64,000 nt of DNA. Origin: an uncultured Flavobacteriales bacterium (GTDB lineage: Bacteria > Bacteroidota > Bacteroidia > Flavobacteriales > Schleiferiaceae). The translations under genes and the position numbers were made by a program. The stretch is taken from contig CAJXKC010000001.1 in assembly GCA_913055685.1 (NCBI GenBank), forward strand, positions 1,116,001-1,180,000. The letters run 5' to 3'. This document shows positions 27,629-35,601 of this stretch, in pieces. Every line of letters starts with the position of its first letter. Position 1 is the first letter of the stretch. Under the pieces are notes generated by a model that was given only the letters and a program-made list of their open reading frames with translations, did not search any database and had not been told where the DNA came from.

Positions 27629-28156
27629 ATGGAGGCAATTGTAAATTTAGACCAGTTACATCATAATCTTAACCTCGGACCAGGCTTTGGAGGTTACAGT
27701 AAGCTGGTGAAGGCGGTGGATTTTACACCAGAGGTGCTCCGAGACATTGGAAGTTTTTCTCAGGATCATTATCAAAGAATACGCTTATATGACTCAAACT
27801 TAGTAGAGGCAATATTAACCTGTTGGGAACCTGGTCAGATAGGTAAGATTCATAATTTTCATCATTCCATGGGTTGGTTTAAAGTAATAGCCGGCTCTAT
27901 TTTTTTAGAACATTTTAAATTTAAGAAAGGGGGCCCGGTGGTAAGCTATCAAAGCTCCTATCCCGAGACCATTCAAGGCTTCTTGAATGACGACCTCGGC
28001 TTTCATCGTTTTAGTAATCCGCATCCTAAACGCGCCATGGTGCTATTCATTTATGCGGATAAGATTAAAGAGTGGGATGTGTACAACCCGAAAAATGGAA
28101 ATGTAGAGCGCCGTAAGGCCGAAGTAGATTTTAATTTGGATTTAGTGAACTCGTGA
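27629..28156 (+). CDS. Cysteine dioxygenase-like cupin with an altered metal motif
   Basis: 175 residues, the normal length for type I cysteine dioxygenase. The substrate-binding Tyr-x-Arg is present (Tyr48/Arg50 in HYQRIRLY), as are the CWEPGQ lead-in, the IAGSIFLE strand and a third-ligand candidate His126 in LGFHRFSNPH. The usual HxH metal pair is replaced by IHNFHHSMGW: His75 is kept, but the next ligand position is Phe77, with His78/His79 beside it. True family members oxidise cysteine to cysteine sulfinate. The fold assignment is fairly secure; activity is not. The gene follows the Crp/Fnr regulator by 69 bases. Confidence 0.75.
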   Translation: MEAIVNLDQLHHNLNLGPGFGGYSKLVKAVDFTPEVLRDIGSFSQDHYQRIRLYDSNLVEAILTCWEPGQIGKIHNFHHSMGWFKVIAGSIFLEHFKFKKGGPVVSYQSSYPETIQGFLNDDLGFHRFSNPHPKRAMVLFIYADKIKEWDVYNPKNGNVERRKAEVDFNLDLVNS

Positions 28157-28215
28157 TGCAGGTCACATCTTCTTTCTTGCTAAGCACACATTTTTGCAGG
28201 AAAGAATTACACTAC

Positions 28216-28518
28216 ATGGGATTATTTTCATTTTTAACTAAAAAAGGCGATCGCATCCAAGATTTTCTAAGTCGCGGGGCGATTGTAATTGATGTTAGAT
28301 CAAAGCAGGAGTTTCAGGCGGGTCATATCAAAGGTTCTAAGAATATGCCTTTGCCGGGCCTTTCTGGAAAGATTAAAGAAATAAAGAAGCTAGAAAAACC
28401 GGTAATATTTTGCTGTGCTTCCGGCATGCGCAGTGGACAAGCTACCGCTATGATGAAGCGGGAAGGTTTGGACTGCATTAATGGCGGTGGTTGGCAGAGT
28501 TTATCGCGTCATTTGTAG
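28216..28518 (+). CDS. Single-domain rhodanese-like sulfurtransferase
   Basis: 100 residues from ATG 28216; an upstream GTG at 28153 would add 21 residues with no family match and overlap the previous gene. One rhodanese domain: VIDVRSKQEFQAGHIKGSKN and the active-site loop CCASGMRSGQA, with the catalytic Cys at about residue 67. Such proteins carry sulfane sulfur as a persulfide. It follows the cysteine-dioxygenase-like gene, so a shared role in cysteine or sulfur handling is plausible. A UUCG-capped terminator follows the stop. Confidence 0.92.
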   Translation: MGLFSFLTKKGDRIQDFLSRGAIVIDVRSKQEFQAGHIKGSKNMPLPGLSGKIKEIKKLEKPVIFCCASGMRSGQATAMMKREGLDCINGGGWQSLSRHL

Positions 28519-28538
28519 TTCAATTGGTTTAGTGAAAG

Positions 28539-28563
28539 AAAGGTGCCTTCGGGCACCTTTTTT
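28539..28563 (+). terminator. Terminator after the rhodanese gene
   Basis: A 9-bp stem (AAAGGTGCC / GGCACCTTT) closed by a UUCG tetraloop and followed by a T-run. Confidence 0.9.
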
Positions 28564-28584
28564 AGTTTATAGGCCTAGATAGGA

Positions 28585-28592
28585 TACCTTTG
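28585..28592 (+). promoter_or_regulatory. -7 box for the NdpA-like gene
   Basis: TACCTTTG matches TAnnTTTG exactly, 16 bases before the ATG, implying a very short leader. Confidence 0.55.
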
Positions 28593-28608
28593 CAGCCTAT
28601 TCTATATT

Positions 28609-29646
28609 ATGTTCGACAAAACTCTAAGCAAGCTTAATCACCTAGCGGTGCACGTTGTGGGTAATAAAACCAAAGAGGAGGAATTGCTCCTTAGTAAGGC
28701 CGAAAGCGGCATTGACACTCCCACCCAAAATATTGTTTGGTATTATCTGAATAGTGCCTTTAAAAACCCCGAGTATTATCGCTTCAACCATCCTAGTGGT
28801 TTAGAATTTAATAATGTCTATCAAATTTGTAGGCAATTGTTTCAAGCCCCAGACTCCTTCTTAGGCGCCTCTCAAAAATTAGCGCAGATGCTTTATGAAG
28901 TGTCGGATCATCCACAGGTAAAGAGCGGTGAACTTCTGGTACTGTACTTCGAGCGATTAAGGCACTTACAGTTCGATGGTCCAGCTATTGCCTTATTTAA
29001 ATCTGAGCAGAAGCAGCCTTTTCTCTTTACAGAGGAAGAAGAAGATGTAATTGAGCTTTACAGCTATCAAGGTATTAATCCTTCCAAAGTAGATAAAGCC
29101 GCCTTGATTTTTGCTCAGGATGAAGATGATGGCTTTCAAGTTTTAAGCGTAGATAATGTCAACAAAGGGGAAGAGGCCAAATTCTGGTTCGAGCAGTTCC
29201 TGCGCTTGCAAGTTCGTTCCAGTGAATATGTGAAAACGGCCGAGATTATAAAGATTACCAAGAATTTCATTGACCAAGACCTTAAAGAGGAGAAGGAATT
29301 GGAACGCTCCGAAACGCTTGAGTTCTATGGGCGTACCAAGGAGTATTTTGAAGTGAATGAGCAATACGAGCCTGATGCATTTAGCAAACAGGTGTTCGAA
29401 GAGGAGAGTGTGGCCGACCGCTTTAAGGAGTATATAAAGGCAAGAGACTTAAACGAGCTCGGCCTAGATAGTCAGTTTGAAGTTTCGCAGGAAGCGGTTA
29501 AAAAGAAGGAACGCGTATTTAAAAGTGTGCTAAAGCTTGATAAGAACTTTCATGTTTACATTCACGGCGATCGCTCAAAAATTGAAAAGGGCGTAGATGA
29601 AAATGGTCGAAAGTATTACAAGATATTTTACGAAGAAGAGCATTAA
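28609..29646 (+). CDS. Nucleoid-associated protein, NdpA/YejK family
   Basis: 345 residues, like the 37-kDa nucleoid-associated proteins (E. coli YejK, 335). Visible family traits are the N-terminal LNHLAVHVVGNK, the central EDVIELYSYQGI and the C-terminal FKSVLKLDKNFHVYIHGDRS region preceding the ENGRKYYKIFYEEEH end. YejK binds DNA and interacts with topoisomerase IV. It is monocistronic, with its own -7 box and a strong terminator. The role is inferred from the family; sequence similarity to the proteobacterial proteins is moderate. Confidence 0.85.
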   Translation: MFDKTLSKLNHLAVHVVGNKTKEEELLLSKAESGIDTPTQNIVWYYLNSAFKNPEYYRFNHPSGLEFNNVYQICRQLFQAPDSFLGASQKLAQMLYEVSDHPQVKSGELLVLYFERLRHLQFDGPAIALFKSEQKQPFLFTEEEEDVIELYSYQGINPSKVDKAALIFAQDEDDGFQVLSVDNVNKGEEAKFWFEQFLRLQVRSSEYVKTAEIIKITKNFIDQDLKEEKELERSETLEFYGRTKEYFEVNEQYEPDAFSKQVFEEESVADRFKEYIKARDLNELGLDSQFEVSQEAVKKKERVFKSVLKLDKNFHVYIHGDRSKIEKGVDENGRKYYKIFYEEEH

Positions 29647-29676
29647 AAAAGGCCCCGTAGGAGGGGCCTTTTTTTT
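29645..29676. terminator. Bidirectional terminator between the NdpA-like gene and the TonB receptor
   Basis: A 12-bp stem (AAAAAAGGCCCC / GGGGCCTTTTTT, loop GTAGGA) with T-runs on both strands. It lies between convergent genes and overlaps their stop codons. Confidence 0.88.
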
Positions 29677-31885
29677 AAGGTAATCGATAGTAAACTCCTA
29701 GATAGAAGTTTCGGCCAAATATGGGGCCCCAAATGAAATTACTGTCGAAATAAGCGTCATTGGGATTAGCGGCATTAACAATTGGGTTTTCTTGTCTGAA
29801 ATTGAACAGGTTATCTACCCCAATAAAGAATTCAAAGTGCTTCCATTCCTTATTAATCTGACTATTAACCGTGAAATAGCTAGGTGAAAAATCATCCTGT
29901 CTAAAAGCCTCAGGACTCTCATTGGTACTAGGTAATCGTTTAGAACCAAACCAGTTAAGAGTAAGGTCAAACTTCCATTTACTATTGCTTTGATAAGAGG
30001 CGTTTAGAAAGGCTCGATGTTCTGGAATGCCATAGTTTAGGTCAATTCCCTGCAAGAAGTTTTCTTCAGCTCGCAGGTATTTGTAAGCCAACCTAAATTC
30101 GAGATTACTGGTCGGACTATAATCAATCTGGCTAAGAGCAGAAAAAGAGCGAGAGCCTTGACGGTTAAGGATAAAAGCGGATAGGGGATCATAATCAAGA
30201 TCACTAACCATCTTTGACTCAAACCAAGTATAGAACAAATCCGTGTTCCAGATAAATAGCTGGTCGCCGATAATGATGTTTTGGTTCCAACTAAAACCTG
30301 CATTCCAAGCAATTTCAGGACGCAAGTTGAGGTCAGAGAAATATAGCTTGCGATTAGAAGCTAGGAGGCTCGCATTTTCCGCCAAGCGATTGGGGGTGCG
30401 CTGGCCTCTTCCGCCGCTAAGGCGTAAGGTTGTATTACGGCCTAGATTGTAGCGTGCTTGTAGCCTAGGACTGAAGTATATTTCTTTGAAATAACTATTG
30501 TAATCGCCCCTAAGTCCAGCTACCAGACTAAAATCTTCATTAGGATTATAACTATACTCAAAATAGGCACCAGGAACAATTTCTTGCCTATGGTGCTGAT
30601 ATAAACCATCATTAAGACTGTCCAGCCTTTCTTCATAGTCTTCAATAAGTAAAGAAAGGCCAGTCTTGAATTGATGACTCTCATTTCCAATCTTATTATG
30701 ATAAATGGTATTCAAATAAGCATTGTTTTGCACAGCGCTTAATTTGCGATTACCAAAAGTGCTGGAGCGATCTTGCCTGCTTAGACTGTAAATAATTCCC
30801 AAACTTTCAAAATCCGAATTCGGATTGACGTATCCGGTTTTACCGAATAACTCATATCGTGAATCTTCGCTTTCAAAGCCCCAGGCGTCCTTTATATCGC
30901 TATTAATAAAATCCAATTGACCACCTTTTCTCTGATCTTGAACTAGGCTTAGACCTATTTGTCCTTCCCAATTATCGCCGATATGATAATGGCTACGGTG
31001 TAGTAAGTTTAATTGATTGCCGGTCGTAAGATCGGCAAAGCCATCCCCATTGCGATCTTGTGCAATGGGAACAGCGCTGTAATGTAGCATTGTCGTATGC
31101 ATGGGATGCGATCCAGGGTAAGTGTACAATACATTGAGTTCGCTCCTTGCACCTTGGTTTAGGAAAGCATTTAATAATAATTGAGGGGAGTTCTCGGGTT
31201 TGTAGTACTCCACATTAATTTGACCGGTAATCGATTCGTAGCCATTGAGCACCGAGCTAAGTCCTTTGGTAACTTGAATGCTTTCAATAAAAGGGCCAGG
31301 TATGTAGGCCAGGCCATTAGTGCTATTTAAGCCACGAGCAAAGGGGATGTTCTCCCTTTGAATAAGGGCGTATTTACCCGCTAAACCAAGCATTTCAATT
31401 TGCTTTGTACCGCTAATACCGTCACTAAATGAAGCGTCGATACTGGCATTGGTCTCAAAGCTTTCGCTGAGGTTACAACAAGCAGCTTTGCGTAATTCCG
31501 ATTCATCGATACGAAAGTTAAGGCCAGCAGCTTTGGCATCTACTTGAGTAGCTTTTGCTTTTCCTACAACGGTTACATCATTGAGTTGCTCATTGGCACT
31601 GCGTAGGGTAAAATTAGTAATTCCCTTACGCGAGATGATCATCTTTTCTTGGGCTTCATAGCCGGCAAAGCTGGCTACCAGAATAGTAAATCCTGGGGCC
31701 TTCTCAATTTGATATTCACCATTTTCATTGGTGGTAGTACCGACTTTGCTTCCTTTCCAATATACTTCCGCTAGCGGTGCAGGACGCTCTTGCCCATCTT
31801 CCACCAAATAGACCTTACCACTTATCTGGCCTTGGACCTGCAGGCTAAGCAAGGCCAAAACCATAATCTTAATTTTTTGGTACAT
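29675..31885 (-). CDS. TonB-dependent receptor, putative metal/copper-linked type
   Basis: 736 residues. Signal peptide (~1-19), carboxypeptidase-regulatory-like domain (~20-100), plug (~105-240) and barrel, ending YLGVYYRLP. The plug contains AACCNLSESFETNASID, a paired-cysteine variant seen in Bacteroidota receptors that accompany HMA-domain proteins. It starts 2 bases after the HMA gene stop and is the last gene of the HYC_CC_PP-HMA-receptor operon. This context suggests transport of a metal or a metal complex, most plausibly copper, but the ligand is an inference. Confidence 0.9.
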   Translation of the reverse strand: MYQKIKIMVLALLSLQVQGQISGKVYLVEDGQERPAPLAEVYWKGSKVGTTTNENGEYQIEKAPGFTILVASFAGYEAQEKMIISRKGITNFTLRSANEQLNDVTVVGKAKATQVDAKAAGLNFRIDESELRKAACCNLSESFETNASIDASFSDGISGTKQIEMLGLAGKYALIQRENIPFARGLNSTNGLAYIPGPFIESIQVTKGLSSVLNGYESITGQINVEYYKPENSPQLLLNAFLNQGARSELNVLYTYPGSHPMHTTMLHYSAVPIAQDRNGDGFADLTTGNQLNLLHRSHYHIGDNWEGQIGLSLVQDQRKGGQLDFINSDIKDAWGFESEDSRYELFGKTGYVNPNSDFESLGIIYSLSRQDRSSTFGNRKLSAVQNNAYLNTIYHNKIGNESHQFKTGLSLLIEDYEERLDSLNDGLYQHHRQEIVPGAYFEYSYNPNEDFSLVAGLRGDYNSYFKEIYFSPRLQARYNLGRNTTLRLSGGRGQRTPNRLAENASLLASNRKLYFSDLNLRPEIAWNAGFSWNQNIIIGDQLFIWNTDLFYTWFESKMVSDLDYDPLSAFILNRQGSRSFSALSQIDYSPTSNLEFRLAYKYLRAEENFLQGIDLNYGIPEHRAFLNASYQSNSKWKFDLTLNWFGSKRLPSTNESPEAFRQDDFSPSYFTVNSQINKEWKHFEFFIGVDNLFNFRQENPIVNAANPNDAYFDSNFIWGPIFGRNFYLGVYYRLP

Positions 31886-31887
31886 AT

Positions 31888-32241
31888 CTACTTCTTTTTG
31901 TGGTCTTCGTGCGTCTGTGGGTCACGGTAAAGACAACAAGCATGAAGGGAATTATATGCCGAATCGGGTGCAGCTAAATATTCGGTGTCGTAGCCGGATG
32001 CGGCCACTGCTTTATAAATCTTTTCGAGATTTACTTTTTCTTTGTCGAAAGAGAGCTTTAAAATTTTAGTGTCTTGGTCCCATTTGGCCTTTGAAACACC
32101 TTCCATTTTAGCCGCTTTTTCGATAGTGCTTTGGCACATGCCGCAAACCCCATTCACCACTAAACTGGTATCGATCTGTGATTGGGCACTCAGGCCTAAA
32201 GTGAATAAACTTAAACTGATTATTAAACTTAACTTCTTCAT
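31888..32241 (-). CDS. Exported heavy-metal-associated (HMA) domain protein
   Basis: 117 residues. Signal peptide (~1-20, ending LGLSAQ), then one HMA domain with the metal-binding CGMC (Cys33, Cys36) in VVNGVCGMCQSTIEKAAKM and a terminal strand around GYDTEYLA. The C-terminus adds a second possible metal site (HACCLYRDPQTHEDH). Most HMA domains are cytosolic chaperones or P-ATPase domains, so export to the periplasm suggests metal capture outside the inner membrane. It lies between the HYC_CC_PP gene and the TonB receptor. Copper is the usual ligand of CxxC HMA domains. Confidence 0.9.
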   Translation of the reverse strand: MKKLSLIISLSLFTLGLSAQSQIDTSLVVNGVCGMCQSTIEKAAKMEGVSKAKWDQDTKILKLSFDKEKVNLEKIYKAVAASGYDTEYLAAPDSAYNSLHACCLYRDPQTHEDHKKK

Positions 32242-32291
32242 TTTACTTGATTTATTTATTGACTAAAAAACTTTGCAAAGGTTTTCTAGGT

Positions 32292-32756
32292 CTAAATCAA
32301 GTAGGATTGAATTTCGGCTAAGTATTGAGATAATTCTGGATTTAGCTCTCCTTTGACTTCTGGAGGTCCGGTGTAGATATAGTCTACCGCTAAAACCTTA
32401 TCAAAGAATTTAGCTGAGCATTCATTTAGCGCTTTAGACGCACTGGAGGGGGAGTTCTCCTGCTTACTTTGCTCATTTTGTGACTGGGCAGACTCAACTT
32501 GCACCGAGGCCACGCTAATCCATTCATCATTGCAGCAAGGAAGGTGAGTTGACTCATAAACGTCGCATTCGCCTTTACTTTTCTCTGCAAAATCATTGTG
32601 GTGAAGCTCTTCGTTAGAACAGCTTTCCGCTTCGATGTAGAAGCTTTCCTCGATTAGCATCCCCAGGCAATAATGGCGACTTAAGGAAAAGCCTGCCCCA
32701 GCCCAAAGTAGGATGGGCACTAAGAAGATTGCGGTTATTTTTCGAAGAAAATTCAC
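32292..32756 (-). CDS. HYC_CC_PP family exported protein
   Basis: About 154 residues from GTG 32756; a longer form from TTG 32789 would begin upstream of the predicted transcription start. An N-terminal signal/membrane segment (NFLRKITAIFLVPILLWAGA) precedes the three signatures that name the family: HYC in SRHYCLGML, CC in HLPCCNDEW and PP in YTGPPEV. Other Cys and His residues (ESCSNEELHHND, GECDVYE) suggest metal binding. It is the first gene of an operon with an HMA protein and a TonB receptor. The biochemical role of the family is unknown to me. Confidence 0.8.
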   Translation of the reverse strand: MNFLRKITAIFLVPILLWAGAGFSLSRHYCLGMLIEESFYIEAESCSNEELHHNDFAEKSKGECDVYESTHLPCCNDEWISVASVQVESAQSQNEQSKQENSPSSASKALNECSAKFFDKVLAVDYIYTGPPEVKGELNPELSQYLAEIQSYLI

Positions 32757-32760
32757 TTTA

Positions 32761-32768
32761 CAAAGATA
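32761..32768 (-). promoter_or_regulatory. -7 box of the putative copper operon
   Basis: TATCTTTG on the minus strand with TTTG 18 bases upstream (32787-32790) reproduces the Bacteroidota -33/-7 promoter. The -33 element falls in the T-tract of the preceding gene's terminator. The box ends only 4 bases before GTG 32756, so the transcript would be nearly leaderless. Confidence 0.6.
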
Positions 32769-32785
32769 GCTAAAGGCAATTAGTA

Positions 32786-32815
32786 ACAAAAAACCCTGGC
32801 GAAAGGCCAGGGTTA
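32786..32815 (-). terminator. Terminator of the barrel-SPOR gene
   Basis: A 9-bp stem (AACCCTGGC / GCCAGGGTT on the plus strand, loop GAAAG), followed in the minus direction by a T6 run. Confidence 0.85.
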
Positions 32816-32833
32816 AAATACTCTTAATCTTAT

Positions 32834-33967
32834 CTAAAATTTAGCTATCCAGGCGTCGCTGTAATATTTGCGGGCCTCATCACGGTGCTTTTTAGCGGCA
32901 GCCATGCTATCAGAAGATTTATAGATAACTCGGTAGGTATCTAGCCGCTCGATATAGGCGATCATCATCTCATCACGATCCAACTTGCTGCGATCGATGA
33001 ATTTTTGGGCACCGGCACGAGTAGGTGAAGAAACAACAATTACGCGGTAACGTACTGGGCCGATATCATCGGATGAAGCATCCTTAACCACCATGTTTTC
33101 ACCTTTACCTGGTTTGACCTCACCTTTAACCCGAACAGGGTTTGCTTTTAGGCTATCCACTTGGCTTTGGAGGATGGAGATTTGCATATCCTTCTCCTGA
33201 TTGCTCATTTCAAGGCGACCAATTTTTTCGGCATTACGATTAGCCTGGGCTTCGAAGCGATCTGTGCTGTCCGCTTTGGCTTTCAGATCATTGAATTTTT
33301 TTGGATCTACTTCAATCTTAGATTTATCCCGATCTGATTTCAAATAGAAGTGTATACCGGCACTAAAAATTCCGTAGCTATCGGAAGAATTAGCGTCAAA
33401 GGCATCTACCCATGGCTGTTGCCACAATATCCGGTGGGCATAGCCCAAATTGATATCCATTTTATTATTCACGGGTATACCAAGATTAATACCGGCCAAG
33501 AAAAAGGTTTGAATAGAGTAACTCGAGCCACCAACATTTTGCGCGGGTACCTCGGTAATTTTTTGACGGGTATTAATATCGTAAAGGGTTGAATTAGCGA
33601 AACCTGCACCAACTCCTATACGCGGACTTAGTTTGTACTTCGGCTTCTTGTCGAAGTAGCTAAGCACATTATATTCCGCCGAGACATTCCCTTCGTAAGT
33701 TTGGTTTTGAAAGAAGGCGGTGTTATTGTTTCCATTCAGCTGTAGTGCAGTCGCCTCCGCGCGTAAGCGCAGGTGTGGCATTACATCATAGCCTATTCCA
33801 GCTGATACGCCTAAGTTTGGTTTGTAACCTTGATAGGTATTTTGATTAAGTCCGACAAAGGGGATTCCTAACCCTAATTCGGCGGTGGCAGAGAATTTAT
33901 CTTGAGCCGAAAGACTTAAACTTAAAAGTAAACTTAGACTTAAAAGACTAGTAATTTTTTTCATCAT
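32834..33967 (-). CDS. Outer-membrane beta-barrel protein with coiled coil and C-terminal SPOR-like domain
   Basis: 377 residues. Signal peptide (~1-21), an eight-strand-like barrel (~25-215, ending GIFSAGIHFYLK), a charged heptad-rich segment (~225-275; RLEMSNQEKDMQISILQSQV), a basic linker, and a C-terminal region of about 75 residues (YRVIVVSSPTRAGAQKF, MIAYIERLDTYRVIYKS) that reads as a SPOR domain. SPOR domains bind denuded peptidoglycan. The architecture would tie the outer membrane to the cell wall, much as OmpA-family proteins do with a different domain. The exact function is unknown. Confidence 0.75.
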   Translation of the reverse strand: MMKKITSLLSLSLLLSLSLSAQDKFSATAELGLGIPFVGLNQNTYQGYKPNLGVSAGIGYDVMPHLRLRAEATALQLNGNNNTAFFQNQTYEGNVSAEYNVLSYFDKKPKYKLSPRIGVGAGFANSTLYDINTRQKITEVPAQNVGGSSYSIQTFFLAGINLGIPVNNKMDINLGYAHRILWQQPWVDAFDANSSDSYGIFSAGIHFYLKSDRDKSKIEVDPKKFNDLKAKADSTDRFEAQANRNAEKIGRLEMSNQEKDMQISILQSQVDSLKANPVRVKGEVKPGKGENMVVKDASSDDIGPVRYRVIVVSSPTRAGAQKFIDRSKLDRDEMMIAYIERLDTYRVIYKSSDSMAAAKKHRDEARKYYSDAWIAKF

Positions 33968-34131
33968 ACAAGGTAATTGGTTGTGATTCCTGAGGGATCT
34001 TATTGGTAAAAATAGAAATTTTATTGATTGGCATGCAGTCTACAACTACTTACGCCTAAAATGGCTGTTATGGATTTTTGGGCTCTGTTTACTATTAATA
34101 GTCTAGCTGATGCTAACTGATTAATATTAAC

Positions 34132-34139
34132 TACTTTTG
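34132..34139 (+). promoter_or_regulatory. -7 box for tig
   Basis: TACTTTTG matches TAnnTTTG, 36 bases before the trigger factor start. The 208-base gap between the divergent barrel-SPOR gene and tig otherwise shows only a weak minus-strand TATTTTTA. Confidence 0.55.
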
Positions 34140-34175
34140 CGCTCCCTTTTAAGAAGCTGATTAAAAAAGGATCAA

Positions 34176-35516
34176 ATGAACGTAACTGTAACAAAGAAAG
34201 ACGACTTAAACGCGGTATTAACTGTGGCTATCGAGGAGTCGGATTATCGTGAAAAAGTAGAGAAAACCTTGCGCGACTACCGTAAGAAGGCAAATATCCC
34301 TGGTTTTCGTCCAGGACATGTGCCTGCAGGTTTAATCCGCAAGCAATTCGGTAAATCGGTGTTAATTGAAGAAATCAACCATATTCTTCAGCACGCAGTT
34401 TACGACCATATTCGCGAGGAGAAACTAGATATCTTAGGCAATCCAATGCCGGTAGAGCAGAATGACATTGATTGGGATGCTCAAAAGGATTTCTCTTTCG
34501 ACTACGAATTAGGTTTAGCACCGCAATTTGAGTTGAAATTGAATGCTCGCACGAAGATTCCTTATTTGAAGGTGGTAGCGGATGATGAGATGATCGACCG
34601 TTACGTTACAGATTATGCTCGTCGTTTTGGATCTATGTCTTACCCCGAGGCAATCGAGGAGAATGCGATATTCAAAGGAAAGTTTGTAGAGGTTAAAAAA
34701 CGCGGTGAGGCTGTTGAAGGAGGTATTGAAGTGGAAACGACTCTAGCTTTAGACGCCCTTAGCGATAAAGGAATTAAATCGGCTACCGGTAAAAAAGTTG
34801 GCGATGTGATTCTATTGGATAAGAAATCCTTTAAAGACGATTTCCGTTTAGCCGGTGTCCTTAAAGTAGAAGATGATGTATTGGAAAACTCTACTCATAA
34901 GTTTGAAGTGGAGCTTACCGAAGTTAGCAAGCTTGAGCCTGCCGAGGTGAACCAAGAATTATTCGACAAAATTTTCGGCGAAGGGACAGTGAAGGACGAG
35001 AAAGAGTTCCGTGCTCGCATTAAAGCTGACGCCGAACGTGTTTTTGTAGGAGATACTGATCGTAAATTCTACCAAGATGTACGTGACAAATTGTTAGATA
35101 AGACTTCTTTCGATTTGCCAGAAGAATTTTTAAAGCGCTGGATGCAAACCGCCGGTGAGAATCCTATTTCTGCCGATGAAGTTGAAGAGCAGTTCCCTAA
35201 TATGAAGGAGGACATGCGTTGGCAGATTATCGAAAACCGCGTTATCGCTGATAATGATATTAAGGTAGAGCATGAAGAATTGGTGGAGTATACCAAGCAA
35301 ATGGTTATGCAGCAAATGGCTCAATACGGTCAGTTCCCAGAGGGAATGGACTTGGATAAGATTGCTCATAATGTTCTAGGTAACCGCGAAGAAGCCCAAC
35401 GTATTAACGACCAACTATTCCAGCAAAAGCTGATGGAATTCTTCAAGAATACCTTTAAGGTTGAAGAAAAGGAAGTGACTTACGAGGAATTCGTTAAAGA
35501 GCTTTCCGGAAAGTAA
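34176..35516 (+). CDS. tig: Trigger factor, ribosome-associated chaperone
   Basis: 446 residues, typical length. The N-terminal ribosome-binding domain carries the signature GFRPGHVP (~42-49; GFRxGxxP) that docks on ribosomal protein L23. The middle region (~150-240) corresponds to the FKBP-like prolyl isomerase domain but is divergent (FKGKFVEVKKRGEAVEGGIE). The C-terminal helical arms follow, to KELSGK. Trigger factor folds nascent chains. It is followed by a terminator, then clpP and clpX, the same order as in many bacteria. Confidence 0.95.
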   Translation: MNVTVTKKDDLNAVLTVAIEESDYREKVEKTLRDYRKKANIPGFRPGHVPAGLIRKQFGKSVLIEEINHILQHAVYDHIREEKLDILGNPMPVEQNDIDWDAQKDFSFDYELGLAPQFELKLNARTKIPYLKVVADDEMIDRYVTDYARRFGSMSYPEAIEENAIFKGKFVEVKKRGEAVEGGIEVETTLALDALSDKGIKSATGKKVGDVILLDKKSFKDDFRLAGVLKVEDDVLENSTHKFEVELTEVSKLEPAEVNQELFDKIFGEGTVKDEKEFRARIKADAERVFVGDTDRKFYQDVRDKLLDKTSFDLPEEFLKRWMQTAGENPISADEVEEQFPNMKEDMRWQIIENRVIADNDIKVEHEELVEYTKQMVMQQMAQYGQFPEGMDLDKIAHNVLGNREEAQRINDQLFQQKLMEFFKNTFKVEEKEVTYEEFVKELSGK

Positions 35517-35543
35517 TCGGAAAAGCTGACAGATATTTGAATT

Positions 35544-35569
35544 GGCCCGATCATTGTCGGGCCTTTTTT
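35544..35569 (+). terminator. Terminator after tig
   Basis: A 7-bp GC-rich stem (GGCCCGA / TCGGGCC, loop TCATTG) followed by six T residues. Confidence 0.85.
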
Positions 35570-35601
35570 GTTAATATTAAGGTCTCAATAAAATCTAAAA
35601 A

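Noticed and set aside
28153-28215. GTG 28153 as the rhodanese start
   Set aside because: It adds 21 residues without rhodanese similarity; ATG 28216 begins the domain cleanly.
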